From Chelatococcus sambhunathii (GTDB taxonomy: Bacteria; Pseudomonadota; Alphaproteobacteria; Rhizobiales; Methylopilaceae), in assembly GCA_031316315.1 (NCBI GenBank), contig JADBEO010000032.1, positions 1 to 48,552 on the forward strand: DNA of 48,552 nucleotides, given 5' to 3'. Shown piece by piece: positions 35,888 to 44,336 of this stretch. How positions within the stretch are numbered: position 1 is the first letter of the stretch; the number at the start of each line of letters is the position of its first letter. Under the pieces are notes generated by a model that was given only the letters and a program-made list of their open reading frames with translations, searched no databases and was not told the origin of the DNA. The position numbers were made by a program, and so were the translations under genes.

Positions 35888-36781
35888 ATGTTTGAGTTCA
35901 ACCATCTGCGCTGCTTCGTGGCGGTCGCCGAGGAGCTGCATTTCGGGCGGGCGGCGAAGCGGTTGAACATGACCCAGCCGCCGCTCAGCCGTCAGATCCA
36001 GCTGCTCGAACATCTGCTCGACGCGCGGCTGTTCGACCGCTCGAATCGGCGGGTGGCGCTGACGCCCTCGGGCCGCGCGTTCCTGCCCGAGGCGCGGCGG
36101 CTGCTCCAGCTCGCCGAAGGCGCGGCGATGTCGATCCGGCGCATCGGCTCCGGCGACGCAGGTACGGTCACCATCGGCTTCACCGCGGCCTCCGGCTACG
36201 AGTTCCTGCCGCGGATCGTGCGGACCCTGCGCGAGCGTCTCTCCAATGTCGACCTCGTGCTGCGGGAGGCGGTGACCTCGGCGCAGCTCGACGCCCTCGC
36301 CTCCGGCCGGCTCGACATCGCGCTGGTGCGCCCGCCGGTGCGCCGTGCCACCTTCCGTTCGCGGATCGTGCTGAAGGAGCCGATGGTCGTCGCGCTCGCC
36401 GAGCGCCACCGCCTGACCGAGCGGGAGGCGATCGAGCTGACCGAACTCGAAGGCGAGCCGGTCATCAGCTACTCGCCCTTCGAGGCGCGCTATTTCCACG
36501 ACCTCGTCCTCGGCCAGTTCGGCGCGGCGGGCATACAGCCCGCGATCGCCCAGCATGTCAGCCAGATCCATTCGGTGCTGGCGCTGGTGCGGATCGGGCT
36601 CGGCCTCGCTCTTGTGCCGGAAGCGGCGCGGCAACTACGCTTCGAAGGCGTCGCCTATCGGCCGATCACCGGTCCCGGCGAAGGCTTGGCCCAGCTCACG
36701 GCGGTCTGGCGGACGGACGGCGAGAATCCGGCGGCGGAGCGGGCGCTGGAGGTGCTGCTTGAGCGCGCGCCGCCGGCGTGA
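35888..36781 (+). CDS. LysR-family transcriptional regulator
   Basis: A 297-residue regulator. The N-terminal helix-turn-helix (residues 1-60) contains FVAVAEELHFGRAAKRLNMTQPPLSRQIQLLE, and a periplasmic-binding-like effector domain follows (~90-290; GTVTIGFTAASGYEFLP, LDIALVRPP, VSQIHSVLALVRIGLGLALVP). The FGRAAKRLNMTQPPLSRQI form is typical of regulators of aromatic or carboxylate catabolism. It is divergent from the Bug-type binding protein and probably regulates it. The effector is unknown. Confidence 0.93.
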   Translation: MFEFNHLRCFVAVAEELHFGRAAKRLNMTQPPLSRQIQLLEHLLDARLFDRSNRRVALTPSGRAFLPEARRLLQLAEGAAMSIRRIGSGDAGTVTIGFTAASGYEFLPRIVRTLRERLSNVDLVLREAVTSAQLDALASGRLDIALVRPPVRRATFRSRIVLKEPMVVALAERHRLTEREAIELTELEGEPVISYSPFEARYFHDLVLGQFGAAGIQPAIAQHVSQIHSVLALVRIGLGLALVPEAARQLRFEGVAYRPITGPGEGLAQLTAVWRTDGENPAAERALEVLLERAPPA

Positions 36782-36826
36782 CCGGGCGGCGCGGCCCGGC
36801 CGCCGACGCGACTGACGCCTGCGTAG

Positions 36827-36848
36827 AACTGCGTCCGCGTCCGCAGTT
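36827..36848. promoter_or_regulatory. Inverted repeat in the gap after the LysR gene
   Basis: AACTGCG (36827-36833) and CGCAGTT (36842-36848) form a perfect 7-base inverted repeat with an 8-base spacer. A separate GC hairpin (GGCGGC/GCCGCC, 36785-36804) just after the LysR stop may be its terminator. The AACTGCG repeat is about 100 bases upstream of the secreted-protein gene and could be an operator or an RNA stem. Confidence 0.35.
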
Positions 36849-36945
36849 AGACAGATGCCCCGCCACGCAAGCTTTGCTATGGTTCGCTACCCCGACCGGA
36901 CAATGCGCAGACCTGACGTGACACCGCGAGATGAGGAGCGCGGCG

Positions 36946-38712
36946 ATGGGGCGTGCATGCTGGATCTCGGCCGCCGGCGCGGCCGTTCTCGGAGCGATGG
37001 TCTCGCCGCCGGCGCGGGCCGCCGACAACGGCACCTTCAACGACTGCCTCGCGCGGGTGAACGCGGACGTCAAACCTCCCTATGACGTCATCACCCGTAA
37101 CTGCTTCGCCCTCCTGATCGGCACGCCGTTCGCGCCGAAGGGAGACAGCGAGGTTCAGTCCAGCGCCGCCGCCGACCTTGCGCCGCGCACGGCGACCTAC
37201 ATCCTCAGCAACCTCGGCGCGGACGTCCGCGGAAACGAGCCGACCTATGGCGGGCGGATGAAAAAGACCGTCTGGGGCCATTTCGACCCGGTGAAGCCGG
37301 CCCGCGTCACCTTCCACACCTTCGGCGCCGACATCGACACGGTGCTCGCCGTCTACGGCGTCGACGTGAAGAAGAGCGGCAAGGTTTCCTACGACTTGCT
37401 GCGCGGGAACGACGACACGCCCGTTCCGGGCGTCGGCCGCGGCTGGAGCCTCGTCACGGTCGATGTCGAGAAGAACCAGCACTACCAGATCCAGATCGGC
37501 GGCCAGGACGGCGCGGAGACCGACCGCATCGCCCTCACCGCCACCGCCTTCGGACCCGAGGGCGGCGTCTCCGCCTTCCTGCTGTCGACCGCGGCCGGCG
37601 CGACCATGCAGAACCGCGACTATGTCTGCGAGCAGCGGCCCTGCGCGAGCGCGACTTTCATTCTGCACAACAGCGCGAAGTCGGCCGTGAAGGTGACGCC
37701 TTCGACCACGCTGCCGCGCTTCTTCAGCGACCCGCAGCCGGTGACGATCGCGCCGGGCGCGCTCGCCGTCGTGATCTTTCCGGGCCGCGATTTCACCAAC
37801 ACGGCGGGCGTCGCGGAAAGCGGCGCCTTCACCTTCGCCTCCATCGCAAGCGGCAAGGCCGTAGACAGCATCGAGAAGCGCGCGAGCGTGTTCCTCGCCG
37901 ATCCCGACGGAGCGCCTGAAGGACTGGCCATGTCGGCTGAGGACAGGTTCCGGGCAGGCGACCTGAATGAGCCGCTGAGCTTCGAGGTGAAGGTTCGCAA
38001 CACGGGGAGCGACGAGGCGCGCGGTTGCGGCTTCCGGACCATCCAGTCGAATTTCCGCAACGTCCTGACGCGCTTCCGGAAGGTCGACGCGAAGTCTGGA
38101 AAGCCTGCGGGCGACTGGGGCGAGGTGGCGGACGTCGCCGCCGGCGCTGTTCAGGGCCTCGAAGTCGAGGTCGCGAGCATGGCGCCGCGGCTCGGCGATC
38201 CTGCCTTCGGCCTCGCCAACGAACTCGAAATGCGCTGCGTCAACCGCCAGCCGCCCGAGCGCGACCTGCTCAACACGCTCGACGTCAACGTGGACGGCTC
38301 GGGCCGCTACACCGAGATCGCCGCCGAAGTCGCCGGTGGCGACAAGCTGGCCGTCCCGTCGGGCGGACAGGCGAGCTTTGACGTCTCGACAGTCAACACG
38401 CTGAGGGCGGCAGATATCAGCGCACGGCCCGTCTACGTCTATCCATTCGACGCCTCCGACCCGGACCAGCGATACGAGATGTCGGTGTGCAGGCTGGACA
38501 AGCGGGAAAAGTGCGTGAGCCCGAAGGACTTTACCGCTCTCTGGGCGGCGAAGAACGGCGCCAAGGCCCGGTTCCGCGTGTTCGTGAGGGCGCCGAAGGA
38601 CAAGCCGCCCTCGGACCCCGGCCAGTTCCGCATCTACCTGCGGCTGGAGGGCCTTGACCGGCGCTGGCCCTTCCTGTTCGGCGCGCCGAGCGTCGCGGTC
38701 AGCGTGAAGTGA
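36946..38712 (+). CDS. Exported protein of unknown function
   Basis: I do not recognise this 588-residue protein. It starts with a signal peptide (1-26, ending ARA) and a Cys-containing segment (FNDCLARVNADVK, VITRNCFALL). A beta-rich region follows (~90-200; VWGHFDPVKPARVTFHTFGADIDTVLAVY) that resembles a pre-peptidase C-terminal (PPC)-like sandwich. Further beta-rich segments come after it (QRPCASATFILHN; SFEVKVRNTGSDEARGCGF, suggestive of a CARDB/Ig-like fold). No catalytic motif is visible. It may be a cell-surface or periplasmic structural protein. Start 36946 has GAGGAG 8 bases upstream; an ATG at 36931 is in frame but poorly placed. It converges on the dehydratase gene across an inverted repeat. 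Confidence 0.75.
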   Translation: MGRACWISAAGAAVLGAMVSPPARAADNGTFNDCLARVNADVKPPYDVITRNCFALLIGTPFAPKGDSEVQSSAAADLAPRTATYILSNLGADVRGNEPTYGGRMKKTVWGHFDPVKPARVTFHTFGADIDTVLAVYGVDVKKSGKVSYDLLRGNDDTPVPGVGRGWSLVTVDVEKNQHYQIQIGGQDGAETDRIALTATAFGPEGGVSAFLLSTAAGATMQNRDYVCEQRPCASATFILHNSAKSAVKVTPSTTLPRFFSDPQPVTIAPGALAVVIFPGRDFTNTAGVAESGAFTFASIASGKAVDSIEKRASVFLADPDGAPEGLAMSAEDRFRAGDLNEPLSFEVKVRNTGSDEARGCGFRTIQSNFRNVLTRFRKVDAKSGKPAGDWGEVADVAAGAVQGLEVEVASMAPRLGDPAFGLANELEMRCVNRQPPERDLLNTLDVNVDGSGRYTEIAAEVAGGDKLAVPSGGQASFDVSTVNTLRAADISARPVYVYPFDASDPDQRYEMSVCRLDKREKCVSPKDFTALWAAKNGAKARFRVFVRAPKDKPPSDPGQFRIYLRLEGLDRRWPFLFGAPSVAVSVK

Positions 38713-38719
38713 CTGCCTG

Positions 38720-38832
38720 CCTTGTCCCGGCCTTGAGCCGGGACCCAGACGCGCAGCCGCTTCAGAAAACAGCACCGGCGAGGACCACCACCGACGTCGT
38801 GTTTCTGGGTCCCGGCTCAAGGTCGGGACAGG
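38720..38832. repeat. Inverted repeat between convergent genes, third family
   Basis: CCTTGTCCCGGCCTTGAGCC with GGGACCCAGA (38720-38749) and its near reverse complement (about 38802-38832, TCTGGGTCCCGGCTCAAGG with TCGGGACAGG) flank about 50 bases. It fills the space between the convergent exported-protein and dehydratase genes. The arm sequence is unlike the other two families in the window. Confidence 0.8.
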
Positions 38833-38845
38833 GCGGACCGGCTCG

Positions 38846-40045
38846 TCACGGCCGCCTGCCGGCCTCGTGGCTGTCGACCGTCCAGGCGCGCGCCTGTTCC
38901 GAGATGGTGAAGCCGAGGCCCGGCCGGTTCGGCACGATCATGCGGCCGTTCTTCAGCTCCAGCCGCTCGTCGAACAGCGGCTCCAGCCAGTCGAAATGCT
39001 CGACCCACGGCTCGCGCGGATAGGCGGCGCAGAGGTGGAGGTGGATCTCCATGGCGAAGTGAGGCGCCATCTTCAGTCCCTTGAAGTCAGCCATGGCGGC
39101 GATCTTCAGGAACTGGGTGATCCCGCCGACGCGGCCCGCGTCCGGCTGGATGAAGTCGACGCTGTCGTTGCGGATCAACTCGTAATGCTCGGCGACCGAG
39201 GTCAGCATCTCGCCGGTCGCGACCGGCGTGTCGAGCGCGGCGGCGAGCCTGGCGTGGCCCTCCGCGTCATAGGCGTCGAGCGGCTCCTCGATCCAGAACA
39301 GGTTCATCGGCTCCAGCGCGCGCCCGACCCGCATGGCGGTCGGCCGGTCCCACTGCTGGTTGGCGTCGACCGCGACCGGGAAGGCGTCGCCGAGCAGCTT
39401 CCTGACCGCCTCGACGCGCTTGAGGTCGACCATCGGGTCGGGCTGGCCGACCTTGATCTTCACGCCGCCGATGCCCTTCTCCTTCAGCGCCGCGCAGCTT
39501 TCCAGCACCTCCTCGATCGGCGAGGACAGGAAGCCGCCGGAGGTGTTGTAGGCCTGCACGGTGTCGCGATGGGCGCCGAGGAGCTTGGCCAGCGGCAGGT
39601 TCGCGCGCTTGGCCTTCATGTCCCAGAGCGCGATGTCCATGGCGGCGATGGCCTGCGTCGCGAGCCCCGAGCGGCCGACCGAGGCGCCGGCCCAGACCAG
39701 CTTCTCCCAGATGCGGGCGATGTCGTTCGGGTCCTCGCCGATCAGCTCGCCGGAAATCTCCTTGGCGTGGGCGAACATGCCCGGCCCGCCGGCGCGCTTG
39801 GAATAGGAGAAGCCGTGGCCCTTCGCGCCGTTCCGGCTTTCCAGCTCGCAGAACAGGATGGCGACTTCCGTGAGCGGCTTCTGCCGGCCGGTCAGCACCT
39901 TGGCGTCGCTGATCGGGCGCTTGAGCGGCAGGAAGGCGAGCGAGAGCTTGACCCATGCGATCCGGTCGACAGTCGCCTCGCCGGTCTCCAGCCCGCCCTG
40001 CATGGCCATGGCCTGGATGGTGCGCGGCGCGTCGCTGACGGACAT
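38846..40045 (-). CDS. Enolase-superfamily sugar-acid dehydratase, L-talarate/galactarate dehydratase-like
   Basis: A 399-residue mandelate-racemase-subgroup enzyme. Visible active-site elements are the KxK motif in GVKIKVGQPD, metal ligands in VAVDANQQWD, WIEEPLDAYD and ATGEML, and the general-base His in APHFAMEIHLHL. The APHFAMEIHLHL form and the length match talarate/galactarate dehydratases, which dehydrate hexarates to 2-keto-3-deoxy acids. No transporter or aldolase gene is adjacent, though a tartronate-semialdehyde-reductase-like gene occurs at 198. ATG 40045 starts the recognisable protein; the frame extends to 40231 into the tlyA promoter region. Confidence 0.85.
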   Translation of the reverse strand: MSVSDAPRTIQAMAMQGGLETGEATVDRIAWVKLSLAFLPLKRPISDAKVLTGRQKPLTEVAILFCELESRNGAKGHGFSYSKRAGGPGMFAHAKEISGELIGEDPNDIARIWEKLVWAGASVGRSGLATQAIAAMDIALWDMKAKRANLPLAKLLGAHRDTVQAYNTSGGFLSSPIEEVLESCAALKEKGIGGVKIKVGQPDPMVDLKRVEAVRKLLGDAFPVAVDANQQWDRPTAMRVGRALEPMNLFWIEEPLDAYDAEGHARLAAALDTPVATGEMLTSVAEHYELIRNDSVDFIQPDAGRVGGITQFLKIAAMADFKGLKMAPHFAMEIHLHLCAAYPREPWVEHFDWLEPLFDERLELKNGRMIVPNRPGLGFTISEQARAWTVDSHEAGRRP

Positions 40046-40272
40046 GTCTTCTCTCCCTCTCGGCCTGCCTGCGGATCGCACGGCGAGAGCGGGGCCCTGC
40101 GGTCGTTGCGAGGTCTTTCTGATGCCACCGGCGTCGGTGCGCGTCCAAGACCAACTCCGCATGCATCGATACCGAGGGCGCATCGAATCGAGCTGTTCGT
40201 CCTTAAGCGCCGCCGCCGAGTCCAGTTTCATCGCGAACCGCTCTAAGGATGCGCGATGACCGGACTCCGCCG

Positions 40273-41016
40273 ATGAACGCCTCGCCCCGCCGCCGCGCCG
40301 ACCTGCTGCTGGTCGAGCGCGGCTTCTTTGAGAGCCGCGCCAAGGCGCAGGCCGCGATCTCGGCCGGCTTCGTCACCGCCGACGGCGCCCTCGTGCGCCG
40401 CGCCTCCGACATGCTGCCCCCGGAGGCCGCGATCGAGGCGCAGGCCGCCCATCCTTACGTCTCCCGCGGCGGGGTGAAGCTCGCCTATGCGCTGGACCAC
40501 TTTGGAATCGCCGTCGCGGGCTTGCCGGCGCTCGACGTCGGCGCCTCGACCGGCGGCTTCACCGAAGTCCTGCTCGCGCGCGGCGCGTCCCACGTCACCG
40601 CCGTCGACGTCGGCCGCGGCCAGCTCCATGCCCGGATCGCCGCCGACGCGCGCGTAAAGAGTCTCGAGGGGACCGACATCCGCGACGTCTCCGCCGACGC
40701 CTTGCCCGCGCGGCCGCGCATCGTCGTCATCGACATCAGCTTCGCGCCCTTGCGCGTCGCGCTGCCGGCGGCCGTCGCGCTCGCGGCGTGGGGCTTTTCG
40801 CTGGTGGCGCTGGTGAAGCCGCAGTTCGAGGTCGGCAAGCGCGAGATCGGCAAGGGCGGCGTGGTGAAGGACGAGGCCGCCCGCCTCGCCGCCGTCGAGG
40901 GCGCAAGGACGCTCGCGGCGGAACTCGGGCTGGACGTCATCGGCGTCGTCGAGTCCCCCATCCACGGCGGCGACGGCAACGTCGAATATCTGATGGCGGC
41001 GCGCCGTGACGGTTGA
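40273..41016 (+). CDS. tlyA: TlyA-family rRNA 2'-O-methyltransferase
   Basis: A 247-residue protein: an N-terminal S4 RNA-binding domain (RRRADLLLVERGFFESRAKAQAAISAG, residues ~6-65), then an FtsJ-like methyltransferase domain. The latter has SAM-binding DVGASTGGFTEVLLARGA and VDVGRGQL, DIRDV, and catalytic-region VKPQFEVG. TlyA methylates cytidine 2'-OH groups in 16S and 23S rRNA; it was first named as a haemolysin, a role that reflects indirect effects. An upstream ATG at 40249 is in frame; neither start has a clear ribosome binding site. It overlaps rlmD by 11 bases. Confidence 0.92.
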   Translation: MNASPRRRADLLLVERGFFESRAKAQAAISAGFVTADGALVRRASDMLPPEAAIEAQAAHPYVSRGGVKLAYALDHFGIAVAGLPALDVGASTGGFTEVLLARGASHVTAVDVGRGQLHARIAADARVKSLEGTDIRDVSADALPARPRIVVIDISFAPLRVALPAAVALAAWGFSLVALVKPQFEVGKREIGKGGVVKDEAARLAAVEGARTLAAELGLDVIGVVESPIHGGDGNVEYLMAARRDG

Positions 41017-42244
41017 GCGGCTCCGCATCGAACGCCTCGGCGCGCGCGGCGACGGGGTCGCCGCGGCGACGGGCGGCGCGGTCTTCGTCGCCCGGGCGCT
41101 TCCGGGAGAGCTGGTGCTGGCCGATCGGGACGGCGACCGGGCCGTACTGCTCGACGTCGTCGAGCCTTCGCCCGACCGCGTGACGCCTTACTGCCCCGAA
41201 GTCGGGCGCTGCGGCGGCTGCGCGACCCAGGAGTTTGCGCAAGACCGGGCGTTAAACTGGAAGCGCGAGCTTCTGATCGAAGCCTTTGCGCGCGAACGGC
41301 TTTCCGTCGCCGACGCGACGGCGCCCACGATCGACGCCCATGGCGCGGGGCGCCGGCGCGCGACCTTCCACGCCCGCATCGCGCCGCACGGCCGCGTCGT
41401 CACCGGCTTTTCCGAAGCGCGCAGCCACACGGTCGTCGCGCTCTCGGACTGCCCTCTGCTCGCCCCGCAGATGGCCGGCGCGCTGCCGGCGGCCCGCGCC
41501 GTCGCGAAGACGCTGGCCGCCAAGCGCAAGCCGCTCGACCTGCTCGTCACCGCGACCGAGTCCGGCCTCGACCTCGACGCGCGCGGCTCCGGCCCGGTCT
41601 CCGAGGATTTGCGGCTGCGGCTCGTCCGCCTTGCCGAAGACCTCGATCTCGCCCGTCTCTCGATCCATGGCGACGTCGTCGTCGCGCGGCGAAAGCCCCT
41701 GCTGCAGGTCGGCCGCGCGCGGCTGACGCCGCCGCCCGGCGGCTTCCTGCAGGCGACCGCCGAGGGCGAGGCTGTTCTCGCGGCGCTGGCGCTGGAGGGG
41801 ATCGGCAAGGCGAAGCGCGTCGCCGACCTGTTCTGCGGATCCGGCGCCTTCGCGCTGCGGATCGCGGAAAGGGCGGAGGTGTTCGCAGCGGATTCCGAGA
41901 AGCCGTCCATCGCCGCGCTCGACGCAGCCTTCCGGACGGCGCAGGGCCTCAAGCGTGTGACGTCCGAAGCGCGAGACCTGTTCCGCCGGCCGTTGACGCC
42001 GAAGGAGCTCGAGCGCTTCGACGCCGTCGTCTTCGACCCGCCCCGCGCCGGCGCCGAAGCGCAGGCTCGCGCGCTCGCGGCCTCGAAGGTGAAGACGGTC
42101 GTCGCGGTCAGCTGCAACGCGACGACCTTCGCCCGCGACGCGCGGATTCTCGTCGATGGCGGATACCGCCCGAAGGCGCTGACGCCGGTCGACCAGTTCC
42201 GGCATTCGGCGCATGTCGAGGCGGTGGGGGTGTTCGGGCGGTAG
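41006..42244 (+). CDS. rlmD: 23S rRNA uracil-C5-methyltransferase (RlmD/RumA type)
   Basis: A 412-residue class I SAM enzyme of the TrmA/RlmCD family. A short N-terminal TRAM-like region is followed by the iron-sulfur cysteines C63-x5-C69-x2-C72 (CPEVGRCGGC) with a fourth at C149. The SAM-binding segment is VADLFCGSGAFAL, the DPPRAG motif is near 345, and the catalytic nucleophile is Cys 370 in AVSCNATTFARD. It makes 5-methyluridine in 23S rRNA. The start is GTG, inside the end of tlyA, so the two RNA-modification genes are translationally coupled. Confidence 0.92.
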   Translation: MTVERLRIERLGARGDGVAAATGGAVFVARALPGELVLADRDGDRAVLLDVVEPSPDRVTPYCPEVGRCGGCATQEFAQDRALNWKRELLIEAFARERLSVADATAPTIDAHGAGRRRATFHARIAPHGRVVTGFSEARSHTVVALSDCPLLAPQMAGALPAARAVAKTLAAKRKPLDLLVTATESGLDLDARGSGPVSEDLRLRLVRLAEDLDLARLSIHGDVVVARRKPLLQVGRARLTPPPGGFLQATAEGEAVLAALALEGIGKAKRVADLFCGSGAFALRIAERAEVFAADSEKPSIAALDAAFRTAQGLKRVTSEARDLFRRPLTPKELERFDAVVFDPPRAGAEAQARALAASKVKTVVAVSCNATTFARDARILVDGGYRPKALTPVDQFRHSAHVEAVGVFGR

Positions 42245-42281
42245 ACATGCCGTCCTCGCCACGCCGTATCTTTTCCCCGCA

Positions 42282-42413
42282 CCTCATGCTGAGGAGCGCG
42301 CTACAGCGCGCGTCTCGAAGCACGCACTCCGGTCGTGCGCCCGTGATTCTCCGCTCACAGCTGTTGCTGCGTGCTTCGAGACGCCGACCTTCGGCCGGCT
42401 CCTCAGCACGAGG
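42282..42413. repeat. Long inverted repeat, CTTCGAGACG family, copy 2
   Basis: The left arm (42282-42326) and right arm (42369-42413) are imperfect reverse complements with TGCTTCGAGACG and CTCATGCTGAGGAGC-type ends, the same family as 8917-9043. It lies between the convergent rlmD and acyl-CoA dehydrogenase genes. Confidence 0.8.
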
Positions 42414-42447
42414 GGCGATTAGATTGAGCTTCAGCGGCCTTTAGCTC

Positions 42448-44226
42448 CTAAACCGCCAGCGCCGCCTCGACATCCTCCCCCGCCAGCGACCCCGCGCCCT
42501 CCGTGACGCTGAGCTCTAGCCCGGCGGCCGCCGTCAGCAGGTTCTCGGCGAAGAACCGCGCGATCGCGGCCTTCGACCGCGCCGCTTCCGCGTCGTTGGT
42601 CTTCGCGGCCGCCAGCGCCTCCTCCACGAGGCTCGCCCCGCCCGCCGCCAGCGCGAACAGCCGCAGGTACGGCGTCGCGCCCGCCAGCGCCTCGGCCTGC
42701 GTCCTCTCGGGCGCCGCGAGCCAGGCGGTCGCGCTTTCGAGCGCGTCGACGGCCTCGTCAAGCCGCCGCGCCGCGTGGCCGAGGCCTTGCGGATGCGCCT
42801 CGGCCGCCCGGCTCGCGCTCGCCCGCAGGCCCGCGATCACGCCGCGCGCGGTCTCGCCGCCGGACTGCGGGAGCTTGCGCGTCACGAGGTCGATCGCCTG
42901 AACCCCGTTGGTGCCCTCGTAGATCGGCGTGATGCGGGCGTCGCGCAGGAACTGGGCGGCGCCGGTCTCCTCGACATAGCCCATGCCGCCGAACACCTGC
43001 ACGCCGAGCGAGGCGACCTCGCAGCCGATGTCGGTCCCGAACGCCTTGGCGATCGGGATGAGCAGGCTCGCCCGCTCCTGCGCCGCCTTCGCCTCGTTTG
43101 GGTCCGCCGAGAAGCGCGCCCGGTCGAGCTCCACCGCCGCGCGGTAGCAGATCCCTCGGGCCGCCGCCGTCATGGCGCGCATCGTCAGAAGCATCCGCCG
43201 CACGTCAGGATGGGCGACGATCGGCGCGGCGCCCGAAACGCCCTCCGCCCTGCCCTGCCTGCGCTCATGCGCGAAGGCGAGCGCGTGCTGCGTCGCCCGC
43301 TCGGCCAGCGCGACGCCCTGAAGGCCGACAGCCAGACGCGCGTTGTTCATCATCGTGAACATGCAGGCCAGGCCGCGATGCTCCTCGCCGACGAGCCAGC
43401 CGGTCGCGCCGCCCTTGTCGCCATAGACCATGGTGCAGGTCGGCGAGCCGTGGATGCCGAGCTTCTCCTCGATGCCGGCGCAGACGACGTCGTTCCGCTT
43501 CGAGGGCGTCCCGCTCTCGTCCAGCAGGAGCTTCGGGACAAGGAACAGCGAGATGCCGCGCGTGCCTTCGGGCGCGTCGGGCAGGCGCGCCAGCACCAGA
43601 TGGACGATGTCGTCCGCCATCTCGTGCTCGCCATAGGTGATGAAGATCTTCTGGCCGAAGATCCTGTAGGTCCCGTCGCCGGCCCGCTCGGCGCGCGCCT
43701 TGAGCAGCGCGAGGTCGGAGCCGGCCTGTGGTTCCGTGAGGTTCATCGTGGCCGTCCACTCGCCGGAGACCAGCTTTGGCAGCCACGTCGCCTTCAGCTC
43801 CTGCGAAGCGTGACGCTCCAGCGCCTCGACGGCGCCCTGCGTCAGCAGCGGGCAGAGGCCGAAGGCGACCGAGCCCTGGCTCCAGAGCTCGCTCGCGAGC
43901 GCCCAGACCGCCGTCGGCATGCCCTGCCCGCCATGCGCCTCCTCGGCGAGGATCGTGTTCCAGCCGGCCGCCGCCCATTCCTTGTAGGTCGCGGCCCAGC
44001 CCTCCGGCGTCGAGACCCGGCCCTCGGCGAGGCTGCAGCCCTGCCTGTCGCCAACGGCGTTGAGAGGCGCGATCTTCTCGGTCGCGAAGCTTCCGGCCTC
44101 CTCGAGGATCGCGGACAGGGTGTCCCGGTCGAGCTCGGCGTAGAGGCCTTCGCCGCGCGCCGCGGCGAGGCCAGCCGCGTGTTCCAGAGTGAACAGCATG
44201 TCGGCGACCGGCGCGCGATAGGTCAT
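42448..44226 (-). CDS. Acyl-CoA dehydrogenase (long form, DmdC-like)
   Basis: A 592-residue flavoenzyme of the long acyl-CoA dehydrogenase group. The FAD/substrate segment is MNLTEPQAGSDLALLKARAE, with IFGQKIFITYGEHEM and the middle beta domain. Helical-domain signatures are QVFGGMGYVEETGAAQFLRDARI and the catalytic-Glu motif PIYEGTNGVQAIDL. A C-terminal extension of ~130 residues is typical of the 590-residue subgroup that includes 3-methylmercaptopropionyl-CoA dehydrogenase. The true substrate (a short or medium acyl-CoA) cannot be read from sequence. No electron-transfer flavoprotein or other fatty-acid gene is adjacent. Confidence 0.9.
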   Translation of the reverse strand: MTYRAPVADMLFTLEHAAGLAAARGEGLYAELDRDTLSAILEEAGSFATEKIAPLNAVGDRQGCSLAEGRVSTPEGWAATYKEWAAAGWNTILAEEAHGGQGMPTAVWALASELWSQGSVAFGLCPLLTQGAVEALERHASQELKATWLPKLVSGEWTATMNLTEPQAGSDLALLKARAERAGDGTYRIFGQKIFITYGEHEMADDIVHLVLARLPDAPEGTRGISLFLVPKLLLDESGTPSKRNDVVCAGIEEKLGIHGSPTCTMVYGDKGGATGWLVGEEHRGLACMFTMMNNARLAVGLQGVALAERATQHALAFAHERRQGRAEGVSGAAPIVAHPDVRRMLLTMRAMTAAARGICYRAAVELDRARFSADPNEAKAAQERASLLIPIAKAFGTDIGCEVASLGVQVFGGMGYVEETGAAQFLRDARITPIYEGTNGVQAIDLVTRKLPQSGGETARGVIAGLRASASRAAEAHPQGLGHAARRLDEAVDALESATAWLAAPERTQAEALAGATPYLRLFALAAGGASLVEEALAAAKTNDAEAARSKAAIARFFAENLLTAAAGLELSVTEGAGSLAGEDVEAALAV

Positions 44227-44336
44227 TCGGGGCTCCGAAGGGGTTTGCAGTCGGCCGCGGCTTGACGGCCGGCGACTCGACCGATCTATGCCGCCAAGGC
44301 CCTCTCGGCCACCGGACAGAAGGACGAACGCGACCC

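Noticed and set aside
36877-38820. 647-residue minus-strand open frame over the exported-protein gene
   Set aside because: Its composition is typical antisense (Arg, Val, Asp-rich), it runs through the flanking inverted repeat, and the plus-strand frame has a signal peptide and ribosome binding site.
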